From assembly GCF_001719125.1 (NCBI RefSeq), contig NZ_CP017006.1, forward strand, positions 1,998,384 to 2,062,383: DNA of 64,000 nucleotides. Reading direction: 5' to 3'. Positions 48,013 to 58,764 of the stretch are shown here, piece by piece. The DNA is from Sulfolobus sp. A20. Its GTDB lineage: Archaea; Thermoproteota; Thermoprotei_A; Sulfolobales; Sulfolobaceae. A program made the translations under genes and the position numbers. The notes beneath the pieces were generated by a model that ran no database searches, was not told the DNA's origin, and worked only from the letters and a program-made list of their open reading frames with translations. How positions within the stretch are numbered: the stretch's first letter is position 1; each line of letters begins with the position of its first letter.

Positions 48013-48567
48013 TTACTTTATCTTCTCTACTTTTAAATCACTATTCCTCATCAAATTGATTACTAAATCCTTTATCTTATCTAATGGAGATATATCTAAT
48101 AGTCGATTTATTTCTTCTTCATAGGTTTGAATTATTTCATCAACTGCATAGCCGGCTCTTCTATACCTTAATGCTTGTAAGTAGGTCGATAATCTATCAC
48201 ATAGTTTGGCTACCTTTGCCTCATTAGTTTTCATTTCCTTAAACTCTAAGAATAAATCCTTACCTATTCCTAACTCCTCAAACGCTTCAGTTTCTGCTTC
48301 ACTTTTGTTAATTCTAATGCTTGCCCATTTTGGTAAATCTCCTAATAACGTCTCACCAACATCATGAAACAGAGCTATAGCCGAACTTCTTTCAGGATTA
48401 ATTTGTATTCCCCTTTCTTTTAACCATAGAGATATGACGTAGGCAAGAACTGAGGCTTCGAAGCTATGTGAAGCTACTGTCTCTCCAATTGCTGGAGGAA
48501 TACCGTTTTGCATCCATCCCGTTCTTACAAGGTTTTTAGAACCCTCTAAAAGTCTATTTAACTTCAC
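48013..48567 (-). CDS. HD-domain phosphohydrolase (YfbR-like)
   Basis: A 184-residue HD protein. VASHSFEASVLAYVISLWL supplies one histidine, and ALFHDVGETLLGDLPKWA is the HD pair with the ExxxGD...W extension seen in YfbR/HDDC2 5'-nucleotidases. A distal aspartate lies in AKLCDRLSTYLQAL. The protein probably removes phosphate from deoxynucleoside monophosphates. It follows the ThiDN gene by three bases and precedes pyrophosphatase, all in one direction. Confidence 0.88.
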   Translation of the reverse strand: MKLNRLLEGSKNLVRTGWMQNGIPPAIGETVASHSFEASVLAYVISLWLKERGIQINPERSSAIALFHDVGETLLGDLPKWASIRINKSEAETEAFEELGIGKDLFLEFKEMKTNEAKVAKLCDRLSTYLQALRYRRAGYAVDEIIQTYEEEINRLLDISPLDKIKDLVINLMRNSDLKVEKIK

Positions 48568-48570
48568 TTC

Positions 48571-49905
48571 TTACACCATTTTAAGTAATTCATCTAAAGA
48601 CTCGATAAGCTCATTAATATCACTTGTCCAAAACCTTATCATGGCTTCTTTTCCCTTAGTTCCAGTGTCGTATATTATATTGGGAACTTTGCCGTAATTG
48701 TTGTAAATATAATCTATAATCCATTGCATCGTCTTACCTTCCCCGTGTTTTGGCTCTAACTCTCTGTTTATTTCTAACGTATCATAGCCTAGCTGTCTAA
48801 AAATTTTCAGTAATTGTTCATCATATCTAATATTAATTAGACATCTAGCGTTTACACCCTTGAAAATTATTGATAATAACATTCTTGCCGTATGAGTTGG
48901 ATTTCCGAAAACTGTTGGATGTCCTACTACTACCTTCTTATCCCATCTCCTAATAATTCTTCCCCTATACGTAGCAATATCGTTTAGATCTCTAACATAT
49001 TCCGAGGGAATACTATGGGCCAAATTAGATTGTACCTCGGGAACTAGTATCCAGAATTTGTCATTTCTTTCAATGAAATCTGCAAACCTTATCATGTTTT
49101 CCATCACTTCATATTTCATTGATTTCTTCATTATTTGAGAACTAACATTTATTGGCCCTATCCCCTTACCTATGCCTAGCCCATATTCTATTGATGTCTG
49201 AAGAAATTCCCTGGCCCTTCTAAACGATTCAATTATATCTTTTGTTTTTATGTATTCAGCTGTTATCGCAGTGGAAAATGCACTACCTGTACCGTGAGTA
49301 TCTTTAACGTCTAGCCTATTATAACCTACTTTATAAATACCATCGTCAAAACATAATACATCGAAACTATACTCAGCGTTTATGTGACCTCCTTTTACGA
49401 CTACATAGGGTATGTTATACAATTCTCTTATTTTTTTACATGAAGATATAGCGTCCTTCTCATTTTCTATCCTCATTCCACTTAAATATGAAGCTTCAAT
49501 TGCATTTGGTGTTAAAACTTTCGCTATTGGAAGTATTATTTTCTTATACTCCTCCACATCCTTTATTAGTTGCGTTCCATCTTTGGCGTACAATACAGAG
49601 TCAACTACTAAGAAATTATCCTTCAATGTATTTCTGATGACTTCGAATTGTTCTTTATTATATATCATCCCGATTTTTACTCCTTCAACTCTAAAGTCCT
49701 CTAAAAGCGTTTCTATTTGTTTCTCTAAGAATTTTGCATCTACTATCATTATATCCTTAATTCCTTTAGTGTTCTGAATCGTAAGAGCAGTTACTGCAAA
49801 AATACCATGAATACCTAAAACCTCGAATACTCTTAGATCGCTTTCCCCACCTGCACCATTACCAGTATCTAGTCCTGCTATTGACATTCCAATCGGTTTT
49901 ATCAT
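48571..49905 (-). CDS. thiDN: bifunctional hydroxymethylpyrimidine kinase/thiamine phosphate synthase (ThiDN)
   Basis: A 444-residue fusion. The ThiD kinase part (residues 1-260) has [29 protein letters not shown] and [18 protein letters not shown] (catalytic aspartate and anion hole). The ThiN part (from about 275) has [13 protein letters not shown] and [13 protein letters not shown], and [16 protein letters not shown]. It phosphorylates HMP-P and then couples it to the thiazole phosphate. Start ATG 49905 overlaps the MoaD-E stop (ATGA); the longer frame from 49941 would run into it. Confidence 0.93.
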   Translation of the reverse strand: MIKPIGMSIAGLDTGNGAGGESDLRVFEVLGIHGIFAVTALTIQNTKGIKDIMIVDAKFLEKQIETLLEDFRVEGVKIGMIYNKEQFEVIRNTLKDNFLVVDSVLYAKDGTQLIKDVEEYKKIILPIAKVLTPNAIEASYLSGMRIENEKDAISSCKKIRELYNIPYVVVKGGHINAEYSFDVLCFDDGIYKVGYNRLDVKDTHGTGSAFSTAITAEYIKTKDIIESFRRAREFLQTSIEYGLGIGKGIGPINVSSQIMKKSMKYEVMENMIRFADFIERNDKFWILVPEVQSNLAHSIPSEYVRDLNDIATYRGRIIRRWDKKVVVGHPTVFGNPTHTARMLLSIIFKGVNARCLINIRYDEQLLKIFRQLGYDTLEINRELEPKHGEGKTMQWIIDYIYNNYGKVPNIIYDTGTKGKEAMIRFWTSDINELIESLDELLKMV

Positions 49906-50594
49906 TCTTTTTTCACTCTCGTGTTTCCCGCAACAACCCAATACTCGCCATCATCCCTAATTTCTAACTTCCAAATACCTGTAGTATGTTTTACTAATTC
50001 TAGAGTTTCTTTTACTGCATCTATTGCATCTTTTCTACCTCTTCCTAACCCCATTATTAAAAGTACATCCTCACCAGGTTTCATGGCGTTTATAACGTGA
50101 TGGATCTCAAGGTCAATTAGGTCCTTGTACTTTTTCTTCATTTCCTCCTTTATTTCACTAAACCTTTTCTTAGTGTATTCTTCATATGCTTCATATACGA
50201 GCTCATATACCTTATGCCCTTCAACTATTCCCTTAACGAAACCAACGTAAACCACTAGAGAACCTGCCTCTGGAGGAGCCTTGCTTCTAAACTTTTTTAT
50301 CTCCTCTAAGATATCTATCTTATCATTTCTCAGATCTCCACCTGAAGGAGGTGGCAGGAACGCTATTTCATCCCCTTCTTTTATTTCTGAATTTCTTGTT
50401 GATCCATTAATTAATACTGTAACTCTTATTCCGTTTATTCCTTCTTTTACGTATTTACGAAATTTATCCCCGTACTTATTGCTTAACTCGTCTATTATAC
50501 AATTTATCTCACTACATTCAGTTTCCATTTCTTCCATGGACTTACCTGTAATGTCCTTCAAGAAGGCGAAGTACATTATTTTTACTTTCTTCAT
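49902..50594 (-). CDS. MoaD-MoaE fusion, molybdopterin synthase
   Basis: A 230-residue fusion. Residues 1-86 are MoaD ([16 protein letters not shown] ... [13 protein letters not shown]). The rest is MoaE ([66 protein letters not shown]). The synthase puts two sulfurs onto precursor Z to make molybdopterin, using a thiocarboxylate on the C-terminal Gly of MoaD. Here the Gly-Gly pair is internal (SGGDLRN), so cleavage after it, or action of a second separate MoaD, is required. It is divergent from the 150-residue gene and coupled to thiDN. Confidence 0.93.
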   Translation of the reverse strand: MKKVKIMYFAFLKDITGKSMEEMETECSEINCIIDELSNKYGDKFRKYVKEGINGIRVTVLINGSTRNSEIKEGDEIAFLPPPSGGDLRNDKIDILEEIKKFRSKAPPEAGSLVVYVGFVKGIVEGHKVYELVYEAYEEYTKKRFSEIKEEMKKKYKDLIDLEIHHVINAMKPGEDVLLIMGLGRGRKDAIDAVKETLELVKHTTGIWKLEIRDDGEYWVVAGNTRVKKE

Positions 50595-50628
50595 TCACTC
50601 ACCCTATAAATAAGCCTTTTATGTAAAT

Positions 50629-51081
50629 ATGAATGAAAACGAGCTAATAGATTTAATATTTAATCATGAGTATAGGTCTTATAATGGTAAGAGTACTAAC
50701 GAAGTGTTAAAAAAACTTGATGAAATAGAGAAATTATTGCAGTATCTAATTAAAATCTCCGGGGAAAGAAATTATCAGCAGAAAAACAGCTTTTGTGAGC
50801 AAATTCTATCATCAACATATTTAGTAATAGAGGAGAACCAAAACCTAAGGCTAAATAGTAAAAATTATTTTAGCATGAAGTTAGATAATAGCAGAACGTT
50901 AGTAACTTTCATTGATACAATACAGCTGTTAAATATGTACTTTAATGTATATACTGATGACGATAAATTGGAGAACAATTTGCCTGGTAGACTACTTCCC
51001 TTATTTAGATTTCTGAGAAGGAATGGTTTGATATATTTTGATCACAATTATAAAAAATACATGATGATTGATTATAAATAA
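50629..51081 (+). CDS. hypothetical protein, 150 residues
   Basis: From ATG 50629 a charged protein with a helical N-terminal half (NEVLKKLDEIEKLLQYLIK) and a C-terminal part (PLFRFLRRNGLIYFDHNYKKY) that resembles the end of a winged helix. It could be a DNA-binding regulator of the divergent MoaD-E operon, with which it shares a 34-base promoter region, but there is no proof. No family is recognised. It ends four bases from the convergent flavin/Fe-S gene. Confidence 0.6.
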   Translation: MNENELIDLIFNHEYRSYNGKSTNEVLKKLDEIEKLLQYLIKISGERNYQQKNSFCEQILSSTYLVIEENQNLRLNSKNYFSMKLDNSRTLVTFIDTIQLLNMYFNVYTDDDKLENNLPGRLLPLFRFLRRNGLIYFDHNYKKYMMIDYK

Positions 51082-51084
51082 TTT

Positions 51085-53343
51085 TTATATGTACAAGATG
51101 TTCATAATCGAATTTTGTATTAAAGATTGATTTATTGCCCTTTGTAGTGCTGTTCTTAAAGCCTGCTTAAAGTTGGTGTTGTTTACGATATCTCTAGCTG
51201 AATAGTCAAGCTTAGGTGAGTTTAGAATAGTCTTAACTAAACCATCTATTTCAGAATCGAAACTATAATGGATTAAGTAGTCTGTGTACGTTGAAATCTT
51301 TTGATTAAATAGTAATTTGTTTTGACTTATCTCATTAAAGAATTGCTTAACCGATGGGGTAGAATTTAAATTTCGAGTTAACTCTAAGCCTATATATTTT
51401 GAAATAATTGGTATGCTTAACAAGGTAAAGTATTGTTCGCCACCTAATTTCCACATTATTACCTTCTCTGCTATCTCGTCAGCGCATTTATTGAGAGCTT
51501 CTTTTACGCTATTAACAAGTAAGTCAAATATTAAGCTCTCATCATACTGAGATTCTCTGCTGATTTCTTCAAACTTTGTTTTCTCGGACACTGCAGAATA
51601 AACCGATACAGTACCAAATTTCCATGTCGAGAACGGGCATACTGTTAAGAAACCTTTCTTTTCTGCTCTCAGTGGATTACCTTTATATGTTGTCAAAAAT
51701 AGTCCTGCACACTCGTTGAACTTTGAATCATATCCTAATTTCCTTGCCCAACAACCTAAATGTACTTCTTTATCTTTAAGATCACCTTTAATAACATCAT
51801 ATGCAAATACTCCCTTAGAATGACTAAACTTGTTGTACACATATAATCCTTCGGGGCATAAAAAGTAGATTCCTATTGCGTTATTTTCAGTCTTTAACTC
51901 ATTTATCCTCTCGACTTGTTTTTTCGCTCTCTCGTAGTCTGCAGATAATAACGCATCAAATCCACAACATATTCCATTTATTACTTTTATTCTGGGGGAT
52001 AATTCAATGGATATTTTATCACCATGAGTTAGAAGATAATTCATAAACCCCTCTACACTTAATGGATCGTACTTTGACGCACATCCAACAAATAGTAAAA
52101 ACACTGGTTTATTCTTGTATTTATTATCCAAAATTTTTTCTAATTCATATATTGAGTTAGGTAATTCACTCATTTCTATGTTATATTTTTCTTTAACTGA
52201 GCTTATCGTTGGTAAGACCTCAGTAATTTTAGATATACTAATTCCTACTGGGCAAGATAGTTCGCAAGGAGTACATCCAAAACATGCTTCAAAGACATTA
52301 TCGTTTGTTAATAATCTGTTTATTCTTCCTAATGCGGAGAAGATAATGTTATTTGTAGTCCTATATGATAAACAGCTATCTAAACATAATGAGCAATTAA
52401 TACATTTACTTGCATCAATGAATAAATTCTTATCTATTCCTTTCTCCCTTATCTTAACATTGTATTTTTTAAAGTTGTCAATTATCGCTCTGTGAAGTTC
52501 CTCATAATCTTTAAGGTAAGGAAACGGTGTTACGTCTCTATTTTTCCTTAAGTACTCAAATAGTTCTTCTAATCTACTTTCTTCAATTTTTCCTATTAAA
52601 ACCTTAAACTTGGCTGGAGAGTTATAATTTATAATATAGCCTAACTGTACGTCAATATTAATCTCAATACTTTTCTCAAAAGGAATTTTTAGTACGATGG
52701 GGACATAATCTCTTTTAAAAACATTCATAATGTTTATCTCCATCTCGTGTATAACATCTTGCGTAGACTTTATCTTAACTGGTTCAACGTTTAGTATCTT
52801 TCCGTAAATTGAGGGTACAAAGTATTTTACCTCTCCACCATTATATATTACAGCCGACCATGCGAATTTACTCTCAGTTTCTATCTCTATTACTTCTGGA
52901 TACTTCACACCTAATATTCTAGCTACCTTATAATCTATTAATTCATGTACAGTTTTACTATTTTTGACGAAACCAAATTTGTAACTACCAAATCCGGAAC
53001 CGTTAAGGGCTATAAAGCCTCCAACGGTTCCTTTTAAATATAAGGGAAATAGAGCAGGGAAATATCCCGTTTTCGAAAGTTCTTTGATTAGGTTCTCAAA
53101 GGTAATTCCAGCTGGAACTTCAAAAATCTTATATACGTTTTTCCCCTCTACCTCTCTAACTAATGTATTATCATCAAACCTACTTGGAGCATGAATTACC
53201 TTCGGATTAGCATACTTTAAAATATCACCATATAATCCGGTTAATCTACCAACTATTACTTCAGAACCCTCTTTAATCTGGTATTTTTTGACATCATAAC
53301 CTCCAATAACTGCTCTGCTAAATACTGATGCATCTAGTAACAC
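51085..53343 (-). CDS. FAD/iron-sulfur oxidoreductase, GlcD-GlcF type, divergent short form
   Basis: A 752-residue paralogue of the 998-residue protein at 1883. The FAD-binding (PCMH) domain is recognisable in LYLKGTVGGFIALNGSGFGS but shortened. Ferredoxin motifs are CINCSLCLDSCLSY near 313 and CFGCTPCELSCPVG near 356; the first lacks the proline after the fourth cysteine. The Hdr-like part has INGICCGFDALL, HLGCWARKL and TVCPFSTWKFG, and the last 150 residues are helical. Probably it oxidises an organic acid or transfers electrons within a larger complex. It shares a 48-base divergent promoter with pantoate kinase. Confidence 0.78.
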   Translation of the reverse strand: MLLDASVFSRAVIGGYDVKKYQIKEGSEVIVGRLTGLYGDILKYANPKVIHAPSRFDDNTLVREVEGKNVYKIFEVPAGITFENLIKELSKTGYFPALFPLYLKGTVGGFIALNGSGFGSYKFGFVKNSKTVHELIDYKVARILGVKYPEVIEIETESKFAWSAVIYNGGEVKYFVPSIYGKILNVEPVKIKSTQDVIHEMEINIMNVFKRDYVPIVLKIPFEKSIEINIDVQLGYIINYNSPAKFKVLIGKIEESRLEELFEYLRKNRDVTPFPYLKDYEELHRAIIDNFKKYNVKIREKGIDKNLFIDASKCINCSLCLDSCLSYRTTNNIIFSALGRINRLLTNDNVFEACFGCTPCELSCPVGISISKITEVLPTISSVKEKYNIEMSELPNSIYELEKILDNKYKNKPVFLLFVGCASKYDPLSVEGFMNYLLTHGDKISIELSPRIKVINGICCGFDALLSADYERAKKQVERINELKTENNAIGIYFLCPEGLYVYNKFSHSKGVFAYDVIKGDLKDKEVHLGCWARKLGYDSKFNECAGLFLTTYKGNPLRAEKKGFLTVCPFSTWKFGTVSVYSAVSEKTKFEEISRESQYDESLIFDLLVNSVKEALNKCADEIAEKVIMWKLGGEQYFTLLSIPIISKYIGLELTRNLNSTPSVKQFFNEISQNKLLFNQKISTYTDYLIHYSFDSEIDGLVKTILNSPKLDYSARDIVNNTNFKQALRTALQRAINQSLIQNSIMNILYI

Positions 53344-53391
53344 TACTCTTCATAATAAACATTATTATACATATATAAAATATTTTAGACT
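53344..53391. promoter_or_regulatory. compact divergent promoter
   Basis: Only 48 bases separate the starts of the flavin/Fe-S gene (minus) and pantoate kinase (plus). ATATATAAAATATTTTAG near 53371-53388 and TATTATACATATAT read as TATA boxes on both strands. The two TATA elements must overlap or be adjacent, so the two directions probably interfere. The kinase ATG at 53392 follows very closely. Confidence 0.4.
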
Positions 53392-54144
53392 ATGTCTATA
53401 GAAGTACTCGTTCCTCTTTCAATTTCCGGAATATGGTATCCTGTAGAAAGAGATAACCCTTTAGAGTCAGGCTCAATAGGACTTACCTTAACATTAGAAC
53501 CGTATGTTATAGCTGAGATAAAGAAGGGAAATGGAATATTTCTTAATGATGTAGAGATTAATTTCCCAAATTATAACATACTTAGGCAAAAATTAGGAGA
53601 GTATAGGTTAGATGTTTACTCTAGGGTTCCCTTAGGCTATGGATATGGATTAAGTGGTGCTATAAGTTTAGCTTACGCATTAGGAGCTAGCCAAATTGCC
53701 TCGATAAATGAAGAGGAGGCAGTTAACGTCGCTCATTTAAGCGAGGTTTTAACTAGTAATGGATTAGGCGATGTTGTTTCTCAGTATCACGGCGGGGGGC
53801 TAGTGTATAGGAAAAAGCCGGGTGGTATCGGATACGGAGAAATAGAAGTTTTGGAAATAGACTGGGCATCTTTTCCAATTTTTACACACATTATTCAGCA
53901 AATGTCTACAAAGAATATAATCAGAAAGTCTGATATAGCGTTATCTCTCATAGCTGATTTCTTAACTAACCCTTCTCCACCTAAGTTTATAGAAGTAGCG
54001 TCAAGGTTTACTAAAGATTTAGGACTTGTCTCAAATTATCCTTACTCATATAGGAAAAAGGGGATAATTGTTAAAATCTTTGAACCGGAAAATGGTGTGT
54101 GGATAAGACACAAAATAGCAAATCGTGGAGCATACGTGACTTAA
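53392..54144 (+). CDS. pantoate kinase (archaeal CoA pathway)
   Basis: A 250-residue GHMP-type kinase. [20 protein letters not shown] is the ATP loop, and [17 protein letters not shown] is the archaeal pantoate kinase signature. It phosphorylates pantoate, the first of two archaeal steps that replace bacterial PanC/CoaA. The downstream phosphopantothenate synthetase overlaps it by 46 bases, and panB converges just beyond, so three successive CoA enzymes are clustered. The mRNA is likely leaderless or nearly so. Confidence 0.9.
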   Translation: MSIEVLVPLSISGIWYPVERDNPLESGSIGLTLTLEPYVIAEIKKGNGIFLNDVEINFPNYNILRQKLGEYRLDVYSRVPLGYGYGLSGAISLAYALGASQIASINEEEAVNVAHLSEVLTSNGLGDVVSQYHGGGLVYRKKPGGIGYGEIEVLEIDWASFPIFTHIIQQMSTKNIIRKSDIALSLIADFLTNPSPPKFIEVASRFTKDLGLVSNYPYSYRKKGIIVKIFEPENGVWIRHKIANRGAYVT

Positions 54145-54899
54145 TACCACAAAATCATCCAAGGAGAGAATCGTTATTAATTAGAGAGAAGTTAGTTGAT
54201 GCACTAGAGAATAACATAATAGTTCCACAAGGGTTAATTGCGCATGGAAGAGGAGAATGTTTTGATTATTTAATCGGAGAAAAAACTCAACCGTTTGCTG
54301 AAAAAGCTATTGAAGCTGCTGTAGCAATGATATTATTAGCTAAAGTACCTGTCATTTCCGTCAATGGAAATATGGCTGCTTTAGTTTCTGAGGATATAGT
54401 GAAGCTAGCTGAGGAGACAAATGCTAGAATAGAAGTCAACTTGTTTTATAGAAATCAAGACAGAGAGAAGGCTATAGCTGAAGTGCTATATAAGGCTAAT
54501 GCTAAAAAGGTACTAGGTGTAGGAGAAGATGCCTCAATGACAATTCCAGAGTTATTTAGCCAAAGAAGAAGAGTTAGTCCACAAGGAATATACATAGCTG
54601 ATGTAGTATTATTAGGTCTGGAGGACGGAGATAGAACTCAAGCATTAGTCAACATGGGGAAAAAGGTTATTGCAATAGACTTAAATCCTTTATCAAGAAC
54701 GTCGCTTTCTGCTACTATAACAATTGTTGATAACATAACAAGGGCTTTGCCTAAGTTAGTTCAAAAAGCTAAAGAACTTAAGAAACTAAGGGAAGAAGAA
54801 TTAATGAAGATTGTGTCCCAGTATAATAATAAGGAGATTTTGAGAGAAGCAATGAAGTTTATGGCTGATAGGTTAAATCAGCTTTCCCTCTCTTTATAA
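54099..54899 (+). CDS. 4-phosphopantoate-beta-alanine ligase (phosphopantothenate synthetase)
   Basis: A 266-residue protein of the archaeal family formerly DUF137. The pattern [20 protein letters not shown], then [36 protein letters not shown] and [22 protein letters not shown] matches phosphopantothenate synthetase, which joins phosphopantoate and beta-alanine using ATP. GTG 54099 gives the longest version with a 46-base overlap of pantoate kinase; the family start lies some 12 residues later but there is no ATG, GTG or TTG there. The last 22 bases overlap convergent panB. Confidence 0.9.
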   Translation: MDKTQNSKSWSIRDLIPQNHPRRESLLIREKLVDALENNIIVPQGLIAHGRGECFDYLIGEKTQPFAEKAIEAAVAMILLAKVPVISVNGNMAALVSEDIVKLAEETNARIEVNLFYRNQDREKAIAEVLYKANAKKVLGVGEDASMTIPELFSQRRRVSPQGIYIADVVLLGLEDGDRTQALVNMGKKVIAIDLNPLSRTSLSATITIVDNITRALPKLVQKAKELKKLREEELMKIVSQYNNKEILREAMKFMADRLNQLSLSL

Positions 54900-55678
54900 T
54901 TTTCTTTTCCAGGAAATCTTGAATTTTTTACATCCTCTATGTATTGTTTTACTGCACTCTCTATCACTTGCCTAAGGTTCACGTAAACTTTAGCGAAATA
55001 TGGAGTGAAGTCGGAAAGTCCTAAAAGGTCATGAATCACTAATATTTGCCCATCACAATATGGTCCAGCTCCTATGCATATTGTAGGAATTGAAAGTTTT
55101 TCAGTTATTCTTTTTGCGATATCCCCGTATGTGTTTTCTATAACTAGGGAGAATATACCTGCACTTTCTAGCTCTAACGCGTCCTTTAATAATTGCTCTT
55201 CCTCTTGTTTACTCTTACCTATAGTTCTAAATCCTCCCAATTTTAGAAATCTCTGTGGTGTTAAGCCTATGTGTCCCATAACTGGTATTCCTGCTCTCAC
55301 TAACGCCTTTACCACATCCTTAACCTCTTCCCCACCCTCTATCTTCACTGCTTCTCCACCAGCTCTTATTAACATACCAGCATTTCTAACAGCTTCCTTC
55401 TCGTCTATTTCGTAGCTTAAAAAAGGCATATCAACTACTATTAACTGGTTGGGTTTGGCTCTTGCTACAGCCTCAACATGAAGTATCATATCTTCCATTT
55501 TTACGTGAATGGTAGAGGGATATCCTAAAACTACCATTCCAAGTGAGTCTCCAACTAATATTCCATCCAATTCTGTGTTAGAAATTATTTTCGCTGTTGG
55601 ATAATCGTAAGCTGTTAGCATTGTAATCTTCTCTTTCGACTTCTTCTTTATGAAATCCCTTACCGTGATCTTTTTCAT
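54878..55678 (-). CDS. panB: ketopantoate hydroxymethyltransferase
   Basis: A 266-residue TIM-barrel enzyme. [28 protein letters not shown] and VDMPFLSYE hold metal and substrate ligands, VKIEGGEE and GHIGLTPQ follow, and [20 protein letters not shown] is the C-terminal signature. It makes ketopantoate from ketoisovalerate and methylene-tetrahydropterin, the first step to CoA. ATG 55678 is the family start, which means the first 101 bases overlap the end of the upstream gene in another frame. Confidence 0.94.
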   Translation of the reverse strand: MKKITVRDFIKKKSKEKITMLTAYDYPTAKIISNTELDGILVGDSLGMVVLGYPSTIHVKMEDMILHVEAVARAKPNQLIVVDMPFLSYEIDEKEAVRNAGMLIRAGGEAVKIEGGEEVKDVVKALVRAGIPVMGHIGLTPQRFLKLGGFRTIGKSKQEEEQLLKDALELESAGIFSLVIENTYGDIAKRITEKLSIPTICIGAGPYCDGQILVIHDLLGLSDFTPYFAKVYVNLRQVIESAVKQYIEDVKNSRFPGKENYKERES

Positions 55679-56276
55679 TACTAATCCTCATACTCACTCT
55701 CCTAGCTAAGCTTATAATTTTTCTTAAATTCTCTGCTATCTCATAAGTTTCTTCCATCTGTGAAGCACGGTTGTAAAGCTCTACTATTTTAGGAAGCAAA
55801 TCAAAGGCTAAGTTAGAAAAAATCCTTTTATCGATATCATTTAGCTTAGGTTTTTTTAGATAGAACATTAACTTTTTTTCAATCTCCTTCACACTTAAAC
55901 TATTGTACTGGATTATAATCAAGGAAATCTCAGGTTCTTCTTCTTCAATATTTTCCTCAAATACTACTTGCTTAGTTTGCTCTATATCTATAAATTTCCA
56001 CCAATGCTGATTACTTGATTTATATGTAGTTTGTATTATTCCATAGTCCTTTTCTAATGCTCTAAGTACCATTCTTGGATCATAATTTATATTTAACTCA
56101 TTGAATTTCTCTATTAATTGTTTGTAACTGAAATCACCTAATTCTTTATTTTCGTTTTCTTCAGAAATCTCAATAGCCACCTTAATGACGTATTTAGCCT
56201 TATCCCCATATTTTAGAACAGCCTCTAGAGTTCTATCTCTAACAGTCCCTAGCATTCTAATAACTTTCGATAGCAT
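55578..56276 (-). CDS. hypothetical protein with winged-helix-like N-terminus
   Basis: A 232-residue protein from ATG 56276. Residues 50-95 ([37 protein letters not shown]) look like a winged helix; the middle is very acidic ([10 protein letters not shown]), and the rest is helical ([19 protein letters not shown]). The last 33 codons lie inside panB in another frame, a large overlap for this genome. The tail ([18 protein letters not shown]) is low in order. I do not recognise the family. It is divergent from the ABC transporter with 32 bases between. Confidence 0.65.
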   Translation of the reverse strand: MLSKVIRMLGTVRDRTLEAVLKYGDKAKYVIKVAIEISEENENKELGDFSYKQLIEKFNELNINYDPRMVLRALEKDYGIIQTTYKSSNQHWWKFIDIEQTKQVVFEENIEEEEPEISLIIIQYNSLSVKEIEKKLMFYLKKPKLNDIDKRIFSNLAFDLLPKIVELYNRASQMEETYEIAENLRKIISLARRVSMRISNEKDHGKGFHKEEVEREDYNANSLRLSNSENNF

Positions 56277-56308
56277 ATAATAAGTTCTTTAGCTAAATTA
56301 GATTAGGT

Positions 56309-57052
56309 ATGACGATTAACAACGTTATAGTGAGTGTTACCGACTTGAGGAAAATGATTGGGAGAAGGGAGATCCTCAAAGGTTTAACGTTTTCAATAGA
56401 AAATGGAGAAGTATTCGGCATAGTTGGTCCAAATGGTGCCGGGAAAACTACTACTTTAAGAATATTGGCTGGAGTTATAAAGGATTACAATGGAAACGTT
56501 AATATATTGGGATTATCTCCAAGTAGGGCTAAACAACTTGGATATATATCTTATATGCCAGAGGATGCTTTTCCTTACGAAAAATTGACTGGCTATGAGA
56601 ATCTAGAGTTTTATGCTGAACTATATTCTAAGGGTAATAGAGAACTGAAAGAGGAGTTCATAAAATTAGGAATTCAGATCGCTGGGCTAGGTAATAGGAT
56701 ATACGACAAGACTAGCGAATATAGTAGAGGAATGAAAAGGAGATTGATAATAGCCAGAACCTTAATGGTTAATCCTAAGATTGCAATTCTTGATGAACCA
56801 ACTTCAGCCTTAGATGTTGAGTCAGCTGTTAGGATAAGAAATATAATAGTGGATATGGCTAAAAAGCATAATATGACGATAATTCTATCATCACATAATA
56901 TGTTAGAGGTAGAATTTCTTTGTGATAGAATATTATTGATGAATGATGGAAGAGAATTAGCATTAGGAAAACCTAAGGAACTGGTAAAGGATACAGAATC
57001 TAAGAATCTTGAAGAGGTTTTCCTTAAACTTGTCTTTGGTGATAAAAGATGA
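56309..57052 (+). CDS. ABC transporter ATP-binding protein
   Basis: A 247-residue ABC ATPase. Walker A is [12 protein letters not shown] near residue 38, the signature is [15 protein letters not shown] (SRGMK for SGGQ, as in export-type ABC-2 partners), Walker B is [12 protein letters not shown], and the switch histidine is in ILSSHNM. It drives the permease encoded by the next gene, which it overlaps by four bases. The pair resembles exporters for drugs, polysaccharide or sodium (NatAB-like); cargo is unknown. Confidence 0.94.
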   Translation: MTINNVIVSVTDLRKMIGRREILKGLTFSIENGEVFGIVGPNGAGKTTTLRILAGVIKDYNGNVNILGLSPSRAKQLGYISYMPEDAFPYEKLTGYENLEFYAELYSKGNRELKEEFIKLGIQIAGLGNRIYDKTSEYSRGMKRRLIIARTLMVNPKIAILDEPTSALDVESAVRIRNIIVDMAKKHNMTIILSSHNMLEVEFLCDRILLMNDGRELALGKPKELVKDTESKNLEEVFLKLVFGDKR

Positions 57053-58230
57053 TAAGGATAATATTGAGGAAAGAACTACTAGATATTAAAAGGGACAGAA
57101 AATTACTGCTTGGCTCAATAATTCTACCACTCATATTACTTCCACTAATTGGAGTAATCCTTTACGCTTCTGTTGCAGCTTCTCCACCGGTTGTAGAGAT
57201 AGTCAACTATAATGAATCCAACTTACCTTTCATCCAGAATGTAACAAATTATTTAAAGCAAGAAGGAATTATCGTGCTCTACAATTCCTCTAATGTAACA
57301 CCTGATGCGATACTCGTATTTCCAGCCAATTTCAGTTATAATGTTTCTCATATAAATAGGCAAGGTACACTGCAACTAAGCATTATAGTGTCTTCTAATC
57401 AGCAAGCAATAAACGATATATATAATGCCTTATCTGAGTTAGATAATCACTTAATCCTTCAAAGAGTAACTACTTTAATAAATCGCTCCCATATTGCAAA
57501 CCTATCTCCAATAGAAGTTCTCAATCCTATTTTAGTAGCCCAGACTACCATTACTGTAACCCATAAGGTAGTTCCTCAATCACAAGCTAATTTGGGAGAG
57601 ATCGTAAGAATAGTTGCCTTAGTTCTCTTCCCCAGTTCAACCCCTGTAATATTCTACGTAACTGATGGAATAGTTGGAGAAAAAGAGAGGAGAACGTTAG
57701 AGTCATTATTGGCATCTCCGATTTCAATTAGATCGTTTATATTTTCTAAGGTAATAATGTCAATCATCTTAGGTATTCTTTCGTCTTTAGGGGACATAGT
57801 AGGAATAATAATCTTCTCATCTTTACTATCATTCGCTTTTAGTACACCTATAACAGTGAGTTTACCTTTCTTATTAGTAATAGTAGGAATTTATTTATTA
57901 ACGGTTCTACTTACTGCTTCACTAAGCGTAATATTGTTAGTCGGATTAGGTGGATCGATGCGTAATGTTCAACTGATAAACTTTCTTGTGTTAGGATTCG
58001 GGCTGATAGCCTCATTTTCAGCTCTGTTTGTTAACGTTGCAAATGTGGGTTTTCCATTTAGTCTAGTATTAATCATACCCTATGAACAATTGAGTTTATC
58101 ATTACTATATTACATCGCAGGCCTACCATTTATCTCAATAGCTATAATGTTAGCCACTTTAATAGTTTCAATATTAATACTCTTAATCTCTTCAAAACTG
58201 TTTAATTCTGAAAGGCTTTTACTAAAGTAA
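57049..58230 (+). CDS. ABC-2 type permease
   Basis: A 393-residue membrane protein. A first helix ([20 protein letters not shown]) is followed by an outside domain of about 150 residues with several N-glycosylation sequons, such as NSSN and NRSH, then [18 protein letters not shown], the typical ABC-2 cytoplasmic loop, and five more helices. The arrangement is that of NatB-like exporters. It ends 32 bases before the RAM-domain gene. Confidence 0.9.
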   Translation: MIRIILRKELLDIKRDRKLLLGSIILPLILLPLIGVILYASVAASPPVVEIVNYNESNLPFIQNVTNYLKQEGIIVLYNSSNVTPDAILVFPANFSYNVSHINRQGTLQLSIIVSSNQQAINDIYNALSELDNHLILQRVTTLINRSHIANLSPIEVLNPILVAQTTITVTHKVVPQSQANLGEIVRIVALVLFPSSTPVIFYVTDGIVGEKERRTLESLLASPISIRSFIFSKVIMSIILGILSSLGDIVGIIIFSSLLSFAFSTPITVSLPFLLVIVGIYLLTVLLTASLSVILLVGLGGSMRNVQLINFLVLGFGLIASFSALFVNVANVGFPFSLVLIIPYEQLSLSLLYYIAGLPFISIAIMLATLIVSILILLISSKLFNSERLLLK

Positions 58231-58262
58231 CTTTTAAATATTACATTATAACTATATACTTC

Positions 58263-58496
58263 ATGGCTGAAGTTGTTAGAGCGTATGTTCTCGTATCCAC
58301 TACGGTAGGTAAAGAAATAGAAGTAACAGAGTCAGCTAAGAAAGTTCAAGGGGTAGTGAGAGCAGATCCAGTTTATGGTGAATATGATGTTGTAATAGAG
58401 ATAGAAGCTAAAACTTCTGACGAGTTAAAGAAGATAGTATATGAAATAAGAAGAAATCCAAATATAATACGTACTGTAACTCTAATTGTAATGTAA
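58263..58496 (+). CDS. stand-alone RAM (Lrp/AsnC ligand-binding) domain protein
   Basis: A 77-residue protein made of only the Lrp-type RAM domain ([42 protein letters not shown]). With no DNA-binding part it probably forms rings or mixed oligomers with full Lrp proteins and senses an amino acid. The family is well known in archaea. TTTTAAATATT at 58231-58241 may be its TATA box, 27 bases ahead of ATG 58263. Confidence 0.88.
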   Translation: MAEVVRAYVLVSTTVGKEIEVTESAKKVQGVVRADPVYGEYDVVIEIEAKTSDELKKIVYEIRRNPNIIRTVTLIVM

Positions 58497-58690
58497 TTTT
58501 ATTTTTCCCTCTTCTCTATATTCATGTATTTTAGCTTCATCAAAAATACACGTCACCTCAGTTAATCTGGTTTTCCCCAGCTATTTATATAACAAGAATT
58601 TTAGGTATAAGTAAGAATAAGATTAAAAAGTAGCAATCGTCAAATGCTGATCACGAGAACATATTTAAATGCCCTAATACATTTATAATA

Positions 58691-58742
58691 TTAGGCCTGC
58701 GTGATAAATATCCCCGTGTCCCGGGGTAATATGAGCGCAGGT
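58691..58742 (+). ncRNA. small RNA with a kink-turn hairpin
   Basis: CCTGCG (58696-58701) pairs with CGCAGG (58736-58741). Inside is an inner stem CCCCG (58712-58716) with CGGGG (58722-58726). The outer stem is followed on the 5' side by TGAT and on the 3' side by ATGA, the tandem sheared G.A arrangement of a kink-turn, the binding site of ribosomal protein L7Ae. TTTAAA at 58664-58669 lies 26 bases before about 58692, fitting transcription of this GC-rich island from there. The 3' end is unknown, and it could be joined to the C/D RNA 24 bases later. It is not a tRNA, 5S or SRP RNA. Confidence 0.5.
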
Positions 58743-58764
58743 GGGTCCCCAATTCTTAATTAAA

